DNA of 64,000 bases from Zea mays. Lineage: Eukaryota > Streptophyta > Magnoliopsida > Poales > Poaceae. The notes beneath the pieces are model-generated. The model did not search any database. It had not been told where the DNA came from and worked only from the letters and a program-made list of their open reading frames with translations. Positions 32,087 through 43,416 of the stretch are shown piece by piece (positions within the stretch are counted from its first letter, which is position 1; every line of letters starts with the position of its first letter). The position numbers and the translations under genes are program-made. The DNA lies in contig NC_050100.1 of the NCBI RefSeq assembly GCF_902167145.1, positions 191,015,439 through 191,079,438 of the forward strand, in the 5' to 3' direction.

Positions 32087-33175
32087 CATGTTCAAGTGCA
32101 GCTGTCAAAAATCATGGAGGCACATGACGTCTTCCTCGGGCCTTGGTACCTAGTGGTACCAACTCAAGCCCAAGAGCAGTAAGTCCAAGAAGAAATGATG
32201 TACCATCGCAGTTGCGCGGTTTTTTTCAGCCTCCTCGTCCTCTTCATTTTTCGCCATATTATCCATTATACGCAAATCAAAGAATAAAGAACCTTATTAT
32301 ATTTGCACGCTAATTAAAATATGTTTTTTACCAATATATGCTGATCCATGACCTATATGCACGAAAGAGTCCATCTAGGATGTAGAGCACAATAAATAAA
32401 TGTTGAAATTACTAAGTTTTTATCCAAATAAATTGTCTTAATTTTTAGGCTATCTCTAGTAGTTTATTCGTCTCTATTTCATATTTCAAACCAGTGCTTT
32501 GAGTGACCAGATAAATGAACTGTTACCTTTGGGGTTATACAATGGAAATTTGAACTTTTATAGTAGCACACATATATAAGACCCTGTTATATAGATGCTC
32601 TTTTAGAAGTGTATACTGTATATGCTAATTAAAATGTTGTTTTGTTGTATTGCAGGAGAAGTTTGCATGCACCCGCGTTTCTGACGAACCACCGAGTATT
32701 CCTCATCCTGCTTCAGAAGTTCAGATGACTGAGCATCCAGTTCGGACAGTCCCATTGAACGATAAACATCATCGGCTGCATCGACCTATCAGCCATTTCC
32801 AGCATCCAACGATCATCTCAAAGCAGCTTCGAACGATTCCCAGACAGCATTCTGGGGCTACCAGCCCGGAGTAGCGCGGAAGCAGCCCCTGAACCTGGAC
32901 CAGCAGCCGACGACGACACTGATGCGATACCAAATCCTTCATTAGTGGTAGAGGTCTTGTCCCGATATTTCTTCAGGAATCCTGAGAGAACAATGCTACT
33001 GTGCAGCATTCGACTACATCAGACACTGACCAGCCTGTTAATCATCAGTTGCAAGAGCCAAACGTGAGCTCATCAGAAGATCGTGAAATCCCTGATAAAG
33101 GCACGGTACCTGAGTCCAGCCTTGATGAGCTACTCAAAGTCATGGAGTACGTCCAAAGATCAAGGCAGTGAGATG
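32087..33175 (+). pseudogene. Truncated gene-like sequence next to the Sirevirus, function unknown
   Basis: Directly after the LTR, the frame at 32087 reads VQVQLSKIMEAHDVFLGPWY up to a good splice donor (GTAAGT, about 32179). An intron-like AT-rich stretch ends at TTGTATTGCAG (32655). The following sequence is codon-rich but changes frame more than once. A late segment encodes SSEDREIPDKGTVPESSLDE and ends VMEYVQRSRQ, stop TGA near 33170. The 5' portion of the gene is missing at the retrotransposon border. I do not recognise the family. It could be a decayed gene fragment, or the 3' exons of a gene displaced by rearrangement. Confidence 0.4.
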
Positions 33176-33637
33176 CCACGGTGACGGTTAGTTGTTGACT
33201 GTTGCACTCATTGAAGGCGCTGGTATTACAGCTACTGGTTCATCTGACATTTTGACCTGTTTGATCTCTATGTTGTTTTTACATACAATGCTAAGAGAAA
33301 AACAAGGTCAATTAAATTTCAGACATAAGATCCAAAATGGAATGGTTAGGTTAATTTGCTCCCAATTAGTGATGAGCTTCAGGTAGGGGTTTCCTCCCCC
33401 TGCCCCGTCGAAAAAGTTTTAAAAGAATAGCGATGAGCTGGAAGCCTGCAATCCAATTTTACTAGTGCAGTGGTCCTACCTGAACTTATTTTTTTCCGGC
33501 TTATTTGATATTAACCTTTCTAGAGATATTCGAATTTCATCGTGTGGATGATCCTCCATCAGGATGGACGTTGCCGAGCAGACAATGTGCCGTTGGTCAC
33601 ACAGAAGTGAACTGTTTGAAAAGTAATTTGTCACAAT

Positions 33638-35399
33638 TGTTAGAGTGTGTGGTCTATGTGTGGGTTGGCAATCCTATGTAATGCATATAAAGCACTTCAT
33701 TCTCTTACATGATATCAAGCTAGGGTTTCCTACCCTTCCCTCCCACAGCCGCCAACCACCTCCTGAATAGGCCACCGGCCATCTGCTTTTGTCGTCGTCT
33801 CTGGGAGGCTCGTCCTTCCCTCCTGGGGTGGCTCCCTTCCTAGACGTCGGCCAGCCCTCTCCCCTGGCCGGCACTGTCCCCAGCTCCATCTTCCTCCCCT
33901 GCTCCCCTCCATGGCGCACGACGCCCAGCTCCCTTGCCGTCTGCCTCGCCGCCACCACAGACACCGCCGCGGACGTGCCCCGCTACCTCAGACGACCTTC
34001 TCTAGGCCGGCGCGCCCACCCTTACCGCCGCCGCCGCGACCCCTTCCCCAGCTACAGCGCGGGGGCCACTCCCCGCGGGCTGCAGAGGTGCATCCGCGAC
34101 CCCCTTCACAAGCTCGCGCCCTTCCCTCTCCATTCGGCATGGCTGTCCCCCCCGAGCGCTGGCATCCTCACTCCCGGATCCACGCCGCCGGACTACGTCG
34201 CCACCCCCTGGTCGCGCTTCCCGTCGTCGGCGCCCGGATCCACGTGCGCCACTATCGACCGATCTCGAATCCGTGCCGTCAGACTGCATCGCACCCCAGG
34301 CCACGATCACCCGCGCCGCCAAACTCCAGCGAGCAGTGGTCTGTGCCGGCGTGCCACATGGCCGACGAACGCCCATGGCGAACCCCTCTTTCTCCTCCCC
34401 ACAGCGCGTGGCACCTGCACCCTAGCTGGCCGGCCCCCTCTCCCGCTCCCCACCACCACGTGCCTGGCAGCGCACTTCGCTGGCGTGGGCGCCCGCCGCG
34501 CCCTCACCTACTGTGCACGCTGTGACCTCCCCTGTCGGCATGCTCTTCTCCCACCGTGTTTTCTTTTCCGGCGCACCGGCTGCTAGCGTCCCTCGCCTGA
34601 GCCGTCCTTGCCGCGCTTATCTATCCTTCAAACTTCCCCCGTCACAGGTGTCAACCGCCTTACTAGGCTCGGCACCGGGCCCTGCCCTGCTAGTCCCGTT
34701 CCACCGCCCACCCCTTCTTCGTCGCCGCCACAGCTAGATCTGTCGCTGACGCAGGTTTCTCGATCGGATCCACCGCTGCCACGACCTTCCTGGCTTGATC
34801 CATCGTCCCTTTGGTCGGATCACCGTCTTCATGGCTGGATCCGTCGCCGTTGTGGATTTCTCGACCGGATCTACCGATACCCCTTCCATTCTGCCATGGG
34901 CTCAACCAACCAGATCGGTGCAGACGTGTGCTCTGCCGCCGGCCTCAGTGGCGAGGCTCCTCGACAACCGGACGTGGAAAGAAGCCAAAAATCCCTCGAG
35001 GCTGCTGCTATCTCTTTTGCATCGCCTCGCCGATAATTGATGCTCGAACGTCGACCCGTCCCGAAGAACAGGCTATTGCTGTGTGTCTCCCAACCACGGC
35101 TACCTCGGCATCCAGGGGCTATCATCTTCTTGGAGTAGACATCGGTCTCTACTACAACCGTAACATTCACACCCTCATGACGTTGCGACTGCGGGGTATT
35201 TCAGCTCATCGGCTTCTACATTCGGCTCTACTTCAGTCTCATCATTTGTGGTGCTCCCGTTGTGACTAGGGGGGTTAGAGTGTGTACTCTCTGTGTGTGG
35301 GTTGGTATCACTGTTATGTTGCCGGTCCATTAGGGTTAGACTACAAATAGTATATCTCATCTCCTATGCAATGCATATCAATCACTTCATTCGCTTATA
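33638..35399 (+). mobile_element. Small non-autonomous LTR retrotransposon with very short LTRs
   Basis: Left LTR 33638-33709 (TGTTAGAGTGTGTGGTC...TTCTCTTACA) and right LTR about 35273-35399 share their ends; the left copy lacks about 55 bp in the middle. A PBS-like TGATATCAAGC follows the left LTR, two changes from TGGTATCAGAGC. A purine tract ACTAGGGGGG precedes the right LTR. Flanks ACAAT (33633-33637) and AAAAT (35400-35404) are a near-perfect target duplication. The 1.56-kb interior is GC-rich and encodes no gag, protease, integrase or RT that I can see. Size and LTR length resemble TRIM-like or Bs1-like non-autonomous elements. Confidence 0.65.
33789..34586 (+). CDS. Hypothetical GC-rich open frame inside the small LTR element
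   Basis: A 265-codon open frame beginning MSSSLGGSSFPPGVAPFLDV and rich in Pro, Ser, Arg and Ala, without a domain I recognise. A second frame (33911-34525) is also open over much of the same stretch, as often happens in GC-rich DNA, so coding is not proven. It may be captured host sequence carried by the retrotransposon, but the donor is unknown. Confidence 0.25.
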   Translation: MSSSLGGSSFPPGVAPFLDVGQPSPLAGTVPSSIFLPCSPPWRTTPSSLAVCLAATTDTAADVPRYLRRPSLGRRAHPYRRRRDPFPSYSAGATPRGLQRCIRDPLHKLAPFPLHSAWLSPPSAGILTPGSTPPDYVATPWSRFPSSAPGSTCATIDRSRIRAVRLHRTPGHDHPRRQTPASSGLCRRATWPTNAHGEPLFLLPTARGTCTLAGRPPLPLPTTTCLAAHFAGVGARRALTYCARCDLPCRHALLPPCFLFRRTGC

Positions 35400-35404
35400 A
35401 AAAT

Positions 35405-36480
35405 TAACTGACATATGGATTCCTCGCGATGAAAAATGTAATCAGGAGGGTAACCCTAAATTGCGTTTGAGAATATTATTTGAACAACTCGAGGGGGACT
35501 GAAAAGTTATGATGAATTACCTAGGAAAGATGGGGAAAGGAGTCGGTAAGAAGGTAAGGAATTCAGTGGTTCTTTTGTGAGAAGCTAATCACCATATTCA
35601 GTTATCGCAGTAATGAAAAGGACATACATATATGCAGATAATTTGCGTTCAACCCAAATAAATGCAGCATTCCGAAATCTGAAAGTTGTTTGCCGTCCTC
35701 GAGTTTGCTGCATAACTTGTCACACTTTGCATAACTTTTTCTGCCTAAGGTTAGTTCGTCATTTCGAAAGACTAACCTTAGACAAAGTGTGACACAGTTA
35801 GCCGTGAACGAAACATGCCTTAATCCGCTCAATCAGCTTCAATCCAGACCCAACGAATAAAGATGTTCTCATCGATGATTTCACATGCCATCTAAAAAAA
35901 GGAAGATGTCACCTGTTCGTCAATTATTTGAAATGGAACCTCCAAGTGTCCGAATTGATTTTTCAAATTTGGAGTGCTTTGTTGAATGTTGCAATATATT
36001 GCATATGTTGGTTGACTATTTTTATTGTGAAATGTTTGGTGAAGCTAACTAGCTTCGGCACTAGCTCCTTCATGTAATGTATAGCATGGAGCTATTTTTC
36101 TTTCTTTGTAACATAAAGTAGCAGCCTTAAAACTATTGTTTCTTCCGTTTAGGCTGGGCCGACAGGAGTCTGGGTCTAGAGATACGACCAATTTGCTCAC
36201 GCCTACAGAGCCTGGTCTAGAATGTTTTAAGTATCGTGCGAGTCTGACTTCACATCTGCACGTAAGTAAATAAACACACACATCGCAAGCGTAAAGACTG
36301 GTTGACAACAATCAAATACCAGATCATTGCATCCCGCGATACAAACACCAACAAATACATGCCACCAAACACATGTAATTATGTATTTTGATTTAGATAG
36401 ATAAATGAAGCCGTGACATCAAAATACCAAAATATTGGCATCCACCCGGAGTCCCGCTGGTTTCACGCGTTCGTTCCTGC
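35405..36480. other. Intergenic, upstream of the Lunapark gene
   Basis: No coding region seen apart from a MITE at 35685-35819 (separate entry). The last few hundred bases are likely promoter and leader of the Lunapark gene; a clear TATA box was not identified. Confidence 0.5.
35685..35819. mobile_element. Degenerate MITE, same family as 45367-45494
   Basis: It contains CTAAGGTTAGTTCGTCATTTCG and, in reverse, GACTAACCTTAGACAAAGTGTGACAC, forming a hairpin. The right end AGCCGTGAACGAAACATGCC parallels AGCCACGAACCAAACAACCCC of the copy at 45.4 kb. The termini are degraded and no duplication is clear. Confidence 0.55.
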
Positions 36481-36736
36481 CCTCTCTCTGTATTGGGAGC
36501 TAGACGAGGACCGAGCCATCCAAGAGCTTGGCCACGGGGACGGGGGAAGCTCTCGAGGCTCGAGGGAAAGAGACAGCCCCCCAAAGGCCCAAACCCTCTC
36601 CTCTTCTTCTTCCCTTCCATTCGGGTCGCGTCCAGTTGCTGGCAGCCATCTCTCGCGGTCGCGGCCTCGCGGGCAACCTCCTGTCTTCTCCCCATCGGAT
36701 CCAGTGCTGCGGATCCGCATTTCCGCAAGGTAGTCA

Positions 36737-39700
36737 ATGGCGGCTTCCCCGGCGGAGGCGGGGGCACAGGCGCTGCCCGAGGCGACGGAGGCGAAGGAGA
36801 AGGGCAAGCGGGGCGGGGTGCTGAGGAGGGTGTGGCGGGCGCTCTTCGGTGGCCGCGAGGACTTCGAGAAGCGGCTGCAGTACCTATCCAAGGAGGAGGC
36901 CGCCGTGCACGCGCGGATGCGCCGGCGGACGCAGTTCTCGCGCCGCACCGTGCGAAACCTCATCGTACTCTCCGTCCTCGCCGAGGTCTGCACGTGTTTT
37001 CCTTTCTCCCTGCCCCTCTTGTTTTTTACCCCCCCTGATTTGAGATGGTCTGGTGACGCGGCTGGCTTTTTTACTCGTCTTTGGCTTCGCCGTTGTTCAA
37101 TTTGTTATGGCGGAGGAGAGTTTGCTCATAGTATGAGACGGTGTGAGTTGTTATACACGTATGATCTGAGTGCTGCAGTACATTAAGTTTACCGATGAGT
37201 TAAAGAGCAGTTTCTCACATGATATGATGATTCATGCTTAACATCACTAGTGAATACGATAATTCTGTCGTTAATCAGTTCTGTAGTAATCATTCCATTG
37301 TAATGGGAATGGACTGTTCTTTCAGCTTCCAGCGTTTAGAGTGAAATCTTTCTGCTGGAAAATAGATACAGGGTAACAGGGATGTGTACTATGATTTCTT
37401 GTTACATGTTAATATATCCAATTCTGTTCATTATATTCCTTTAAGTTCTGGTTACCAGTAACTATATATTGCCTATGGTAGTGTTCTCAAGGTAATGGGT
37501 ACGTGACAAGGCATACCCAAGGCACTACAGGATGCCATACCGCCTTAAGAACATTTGTCTATACTAAATCTTTTGAAGTTCACAGAAAAAGAAATATTCG
37601 GCTCTTCAGTTGTGCAAATGTCTGCCATGTACTACTTATTGAGAGTGGAAGCTAGCTAGTATATCTGTATGTGTTCATTTGCATAGGTAGGTGATACATG
37701 GGAAGCATGCATCTCAAGGATGCAACAGCCAGTGTTTGTGTTTAGAATATTGTGCTGGTGCCTCAATTTTATTAGATGAACTTTACGATAGCAGGTATTT
37801 GAGTGGACCAATAGCTAATATGTGTGTAAACTGAAAATGAACGCCACTGCTTTTATGTAAAACTTATTAAGTACCATTCGAGTTCATCATGGGATCTGTT
37901 TTGCTTTTCATTATGCTCCTTTAGTTATGTGAATTATTGTTCTTTTTTTGTTGGGGGAGGGGGGGGGGTGATAAAGTTACGTTGTTTGCATTATGAATGC
38001 ATATGCATGTTACCTTTTTTTTAGGATTTCATATTCTGGAAATTCACCGGCGATGAAATACTAAAACAGATCCTCCTCCACATGATACTTATCTCTTCTA
38101 CTGTTATGATATTTCCCCACTTTTGGTTGTTGATTCACTGTATATGATGCAGTTTACCTTTCATATTGAACCTGTAGTGACTTATTTTTACTGCATATCC
38201 CTACCTTTCGGTTTCTACTGGCTTAATTGTTCAGTCCTGTTCTCAGGTGTTAGCTGTTGTTTATGCCATCATGATGACAAGAAATGAGGATCTAACTTGG
38301 CAAATGAGGGCAATACGGGTGCTACCTATGTTCGTTCTTCCTGTTGTATCCTCTGTCATATATTCAACAGTTGTTAACTTCACAAGAATGCGTAAGTAGG
38401 CAGAAAGCCCTTTAAGGAAACACTGTTTGTAGTCTAACTTGTAGAATATACAATTTTTTATTTTCACTTCTTTTTATGCAATTTTATAAGAGGGTTTTCG
38501 GTTTTCTCACCTATTAAATTTGCATGGTCTGTAGTAAAAATTGTGATGGGAATTTTATTCAGAGTTTGTAAATATGTGGCTCCAGAATATATTGTTTATA
38601 ACACAGCTTGTATTTTGTTTTGAATGTTGCTCAATTTCTTTTTATTATGTGTCATCATTTTGAAACTTGCCAGTTGTCAATTTGGGATTTTTTTTTGAAC
38701 GTAATGGCAGGAGCTCTGCCTCTCAATTAAGAAGAAAGGAATTAACCCAGTTTTAAGGGAAACCGGGCCCAAAACCTATACAGGACGCACAAACAAACCA
38801 GACAACAACAACCCCACACACAATGACCATCCTGAGTCATCGTTGCCAAGCTCAACACAAGTGACGAGCAGCTCCGACTCTCCAAGACAGGCAGCACATG
38901 GCCGAAGGAAACACGACGACGACTAAAAACACCGTCACAAGAGAAGGAAGACTGCGACACGCCGTCGTTGCCAAGCCACGAGATACCCTACTCGAGAGAG
39001 CTCTGATTCTTCACCAGCGAGACTTCCAAAACCTTGAACTACCGCTCCGCCTCCGCCAAATGCCTCATCTTCGAAGCAAACAAGCCCACAAAGAAGGGGG
39101 GTTCGCCCCACGTCATCGTTGCCGAGCCACATCCCCTGACGTAGCAGCTTCGACTTCACGATGCAAGCCCCCACCTCACCACGCAAATTGGGACCTGAAA
39201 GACGAAAGCAACCATCGAAGGCTACGACGTGGCTGAGACGAACTTCAGTAGCGACGCCTTAAGGAAGGGAGTGACGTCAGGGACGCCAACGTCGCCGGTC
39301 CAAGGTGGACCGGGCTTTTGCCCACGGAAGACATAGCTGGGGAACACGACACCCTCAATAGGGGAAGCGGCGCCCAGGGGCGTCACCGTCGCTAAGGCTT
39401 TCGCCCAAGAAAACCCCCCAGCACAACGTTTTGCCAGGACCCCAGGACAAAGCACCTCCACAGTCGCCGCCACCCAGACAACCCACACAGACCCAACCAG
39501 AGGGCCAACGACGCTCCGGCTGCCACAACAGTCGCAAGTAGCGTCGCCCGCCACCCCCTCCGGCTGGGCCCACGAACCTGGTCTAGCAACGGCAGCACCT
39601 CGCGCCAGCCATCCCTGGCAGCAGCCGCTGCGACGCGCCAGATCCGCTGGCACGCGCACAACCGCAAACGCCGCTGGGGCCACTACTGTCCACTTGCTGA

Positions 39701-41443
39701 CGCCACACACCACCACTGAGGAGCCAAATCCTCCGCTCCTCGCCGACGCACGGTTGTCGCCCTGTCCACAGCAGTAGTCCAGGTCGTGAGGGGAGGGGTG
39801 GCAAAGAAGAGAGCGCCACCCCACAACGCCTGCACGAGCCCCAAACCGCGCGCCGTCGACGCAATCCCCACCTGCCGCCAGTGCCAGGCGTCCATGTCTC
39901 CTCGCTCTCTGTCGCCAGGATGCTGTCGAGGCCCTGGCCAGCCCTGCCGCGCCGACGAAGGGACGCCGTCCCTCACGCGCCACTGCCACCTCCTGGAATC
40001 CCGCCAAGATCCGGGCGGACACGACCAAACCAAAGCAAAATCGCCCCACCGCCACCTTCCTTGGGGTCGCGCGGACATCCGGCGGCGCCCTCCGGTGACG
40101 GCGAGGTGGGCTGGAGCGGAGGGATGGGGTGGCGGCGGCTAGGGTTTCGGCCGCCCGTGTCGCCCCAGCGGGAGGCGACCGAGCGGGCAGGGCGGGAGTT
40201 AGTTATTTTGGGAATTTCATCCGTACAAATCATGAGAAAGTAGGCTGATGTCCCAGTTATGCTGATGGTTCACATTTTTCCTCCAAAACAAACCCTAAAC
40301 TAGTGTCGTCAGAAATCTGAAAACAATATTATGAACAACTGTTCTTGTGCTATAATACCTACTTCGTTAAAAGGCCTTGGTCATGCCCCTGTGTGTATTG
40401 CATAGTTATCTGCAGTGTATACTTGTTACAACTTCTGTATCTGTCCACAAAATGATCTTGGAATGATGCTTGTTTGCTCCTATTCATGTCTGATCGCAGT
40501 TGAGCGGAAAGATCAGAAGACCCTTGAAAAATTGAGGGCTGAGAGAAAAGCCAAGATTGATGAGCTTAAAGAGAGAACAAACTATTATCTTACCCAACAG
40601 CTTATTCAGGTAAGTGGACAAATTGCCATTACCCAAATCAACATAAATTCACTAGTTGCTGGTATCGAATTTTATCATGTCTCTTGCCACACTAATACTG
40701 AACTGTTGTATGTACCATTAATCATGCATGTGCAGAAATATGATCTTGATCCTGCCGCAAAGGCTGCAGCAGCTTCAGTTTTGGCATCTAAGCTTGGGGA
40801 GGACACTGGCTTAAAAGTTCATGTTGGAGAAGAACCAAAGCTGGATGCTGCAGTGGCTAGAAGCAATGATGTTGAGATAGTACCATCAGATGGTTTGAGA
40901 AACAGGAAACAACCCAATGCAAGAGGAAGCAGGACCGGGAGCCCTACTGCTGATACCCCAGCACGGGGAACTGAATCCAGTCTAACTGCTGGTGCAGACC
41001 TGGAAACTGCTCCAGCTCCTTTGGTGGTAGAACATCATCAAGGCTTAGGGGCTAGTGATGGTGGTGGATGGATTGCAAAGATTGCTGCCTTACTTGTGGC
41101 AGAGGACCCATCACAGTCATATGCTTTGATATGTGGCAACTGCCATATGCATAATGGTGTGTATTATAGACAAAGCACTTTTGATATTTTTCACATACCA
41201 TAATTACCTAACCCAGTATTACTAATATTTGCAGGCTTGGCCCGAAAGGAAGATTATCCGCATGTTACCTACTACTGCCCACATTGTCATGCATTAAACA
41301 CATCAAAGCAGTCCATGTGGCAATACTCGGGCTCCAACTCAGGGCGGTCATCCCCTGTTGTTCTGGATGATGGTCTATCCACTTCCAGTTCAGTACAAGA
41401 GACTGAATTGAGTAACCTGACACACACTGCAGGAGCTACCTGA
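36737..41443 (+). CDS. LNP: Lunapark-type ER three-way-junction protein
   Basis: Lunapark homologue that stabilises three-way junctions of the tubular ER. Five exons: 36737-36985, 38247-38391, 40500-40609, 40736-41156 and 41235-41443 (stop TGA); all junctions are GT-AG and the phases close, giving 377 aa. The N-terminus MAASPAEAGAQALPEATEAK is followed by a basic stretch. Two hydrophobic segments lie at about 72-93 and 107-127 as a hairpin with a short loop. A charged coiled coil (LERKDQKTLEKLRAERKAKI, about 132-165) comes next, then a low-complexity linker. The C-terminal zinc ribbon has C301-x2-C304 and C323-x2-C326 (CGNCHMHNG, YYCPHCHALN). Length and order match the plant Lunapark family (Arabidopsis LNP1/LNP2). 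Intron 2 carries a LINE. The start is the first ATG in frame after a GC-rich leader. Confidence 0.93.
38688..40204 (-). mobile_element. LINE insertion in Lunapark intron 2
   Basis: On the minus strand the piece ends in GCCATTACGTTC followed by poly-A (poly-T 38688-38696). AATTTGGGA (38679-38687) and ATTTTGGGA (40205-40213) form a near-perfect target duplication. The 1.5-kb insert has a GC-rich 5' part and a typical LINE 3' end (AATTGAGAGGCAGAGCTCC) but no reverse transcriptase or endonuclease motif, so it is an internally deleted or non-autonomous LINE. It is antisense to the gene. Confidence 0.78.
39222..40055 (-). CDS. Hypothetical open frame in the LINE of Lunapark intron 2
   Basis: A 277-codon frame starting MAVGRFCFGLVVSARILAGF, rich in Gly, Ala, Val and Cys, in the GC-rich 5' part of the LINE. 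No RNA-binding (ORF1), endonuclease or RT motif is visible, and other frames are also open, so it may be only untranslated leader sequence. Low confidence that it encodes a protein. Confidence 0.2.
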   Translation of the reverse strand: MAVGRFCFGLVVSARILAGFQEVAVAREGRRPFVGAAGLARASTASWRQRARRHGRLALAAGGDCVDGARFGARAGVVGWRSLLCHPSPHDLDYCCGQGDNRASARSGGFGSSVVVCGVSKWTVVAPAAFAVVRVPADLARRSGCCQGWLARGAAVARPGSWAQPEGVAGDATCDCCGSRSVVGPLVGSVWVVWVAATVEVLCPGVLAKRCAGGFSWAKALATVTPLGAASPIEGVVFPSYVFRGQKPGPPWTGDVGVPDVTPFLKASLLKFVSATS

Positions 41444-42630
41444 GGAAGGAAATGCAGAGAAGCAAGAAAAGGCAAGTTGATGGTTCACAGAACTTCTATT
41501 GATGTGTGTGGAACTACTTAATCTTTAGACGTATATCGTCATGTGTTCTGGTGGAGCCACAGATTTAGCACTGTTGTAAATTGGAAATAGTGACTGATAT
41601 GATCCCTCAGATACTTAGCACACACCCAAAAGAAGAAACTAGCCATGGTGACATCCTTGAGTGGATGATTTTTTGTTGTCAATAGAGCGCGAAGACTTCC
41701 TGCTGCATGACAAGAGTCACAAGATGGTGCTGAAAAGCTATATATGATAAATGAGGCAATCTAACAGGTCAGATGTGTAACGTTCATACAAGATGGTGTA
41801 GGATATAACATAATATCATTGCTTCGTTTTCTATTTCTATCATTTTTATATGCACACGCTTGTTCAGAGACCAGAAACGTGGATAATTTTTGCGTTTATT
41901 TTGACCTTCGATCTTTCCTATTATGTTTGTTACTTCACTGATTCCAAATTGTGTAAGTTTGTTCAGATTTTGATACAGCTAAATATGCATTATGTTTAGA
42001 TAATCTAGAAAAGCTAGAACTTCAAAGTTGGAACCGGGGGAGGACCTGAGACAGGTATAGTTAGATTCCCCATTCTGTACGAGTGAATATGGAAAAGATA
42101 TTAAGGTATACACCTAACAAACTTGTTTATATAACCCAATATATTTAATCATAGTATCTTATTCACTAGAACTCTGCAAGATACAATTTATTTACGTGGG
42201 TTATATGAATGGAACCATATCTTAGACTCTGTGCTAAAGACGTTCTTCATCAAGATATCAAGATACGTTTCTTGTGTATTTTTTTGCACTTTCTCTTAAG
42301 CTACGGTTATCTCCGTCGAATTTACAGTTTCGGATATGGGATATGTCTCTTTGTCTGTGTTTCTGCTGGGACTAGTTAAAGACCCATTTAGCAAAAATAC
42401 ATGTTCAACATTATTCTCCTTGTTCCATTTATTCAAATTTGAGCCATATATTCACCACTATTCTTGTTATTTTATTTGATGTTATGAATACATATGACTA
42501 TACCGCTGCTTTCTTATACTCGCATGTTGTGATCTTGTAAATTTGAGTTAGTCTATTGTTAGGACAAGTCAGGTACTCATCGGGTCTCCAATTCCCGTCG
42601 TGCGATATGGGAAAAAATCAATCCCTACAA
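41444..42630. other. Lunapark 3' untranslated region and intergenic sequence
   Basis: Continues the transcript beyond the stop at 41443 for an unknown length; AATAAA-type signals are not distinctive. After about 41.9 kb the sequence is AT-rich with no coding region. Confidence 0.5.
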
Positions 42631-42768
42631 GGGCTTGTTCGGTTCGTATAAAATTGAAGGGGATTAAAGAAGATTAAACCACTTCTTAGTTAGAATTAAA
42701 TAGGAAGGTATTTAAATCCCTGGATCTCCTCCGATCCGGCGATCTCTGTGTAATTGAACATGGCCTGA
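42631..42768. mobile_element. MITE candidate
   Basis: The left end GGGCTTGTTCGGTTCG and right end (reverse) GGCCATGTTCAATTAC are imperfect inverted repeats around an AT-rich core containing AATTAAATAGGAAGG. Related core sequence recurs at 43600-43640, so this region has several copies or fragments of one family. No clear duplication. Confidence 0.4.
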
Positions 42769-42810
42769 TAAGAGACGATGGGAGATTTTTTTTTCCAATT
42801 ACATGTATTA

Positions 42811-43411
42811 GGCAACTCCAATAATTTTCTAAAAAAGAGCTTACTAAAGTTATGTTTAGGAAGTTGCTAAACATGTATTGTGAGTAAAAAATAGCTTGAT
42901 CTTTAATAGTTGCTAATATTTAGGGAGTAGTTCAATTTTGAATCTAGCTTTGGTAGGTTTGCTCTCGTCGGACCTGGCTAACAACAGGGTCGAGATCAGA
43001 GAATGTCGAGAGCGGAGGAGAAAAACCGGATCGACATGACCTGGGGAGGAGTGGTGGTCCGATGGTGCAACCTATATAGGGCAACAATGGTCTGACAACG
43101 GAGAAGAAACTTGTGTCACACGTGTTGGATCTAGTTGCCTTATTGTGCGGAAAGTGAAAAATGAGTGTGTCGTACCTGGCTACGTCGCTATGTGGGAAAT
43201 GGAAAAAATGAGCACACGAGTGTGATGAAATTGACGTCAATTGTGTTTAGTGAGTTCCTATCAAGTTGTCAAATGTGGAGGATAAATAGAGTTGTATAGC
43301 AAGTAACTAAATTTAGCAAGTCTATTTGAAAAATTATTGGAGAAACATTTTTTCTGTTCACTTCTTAAATTTAAGATTTAAAGAGTTGTTTAGAGACCTA
43401 TTGAAGTTGCC
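42811..43411. mobile_element. Non-autonomous PIF/Harbinger-like element, about 600 bp
   Basis: The termini GGCAACTCCAATAATTT and (reverse complement) GGCAACTTCAATAGGTC are inverted repeats. Flanking trinucleotides are TTA and CTA, two of three matching the Harbinger target TTA/TAA. The interior has no recognisable coding sequence. Confidence 0.6.
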
Positions 43412-43416
43412 CTAAA

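Noticed and set aside
32650..32874. 74-codon frame in the orphan fragment taken as a stand-alone small gene
   Set aside because: It begins inside an exon after a splice acceptor and is out of frame with the better-preserved blocks around it.
36463..36993. Open frames on both strands around the start of the Lunapark gene
   Set aside because: Shadows of the GC-rich leader and exon 1. The frame starting at 36737 is supported by family motifs and splice phase.
39786..40243. Plus-strand open frames over the 5' part of the intronic LINE
   Set aside because: They are antisense to the LINE and lie within the Lunapark intron; no domain or splice support.
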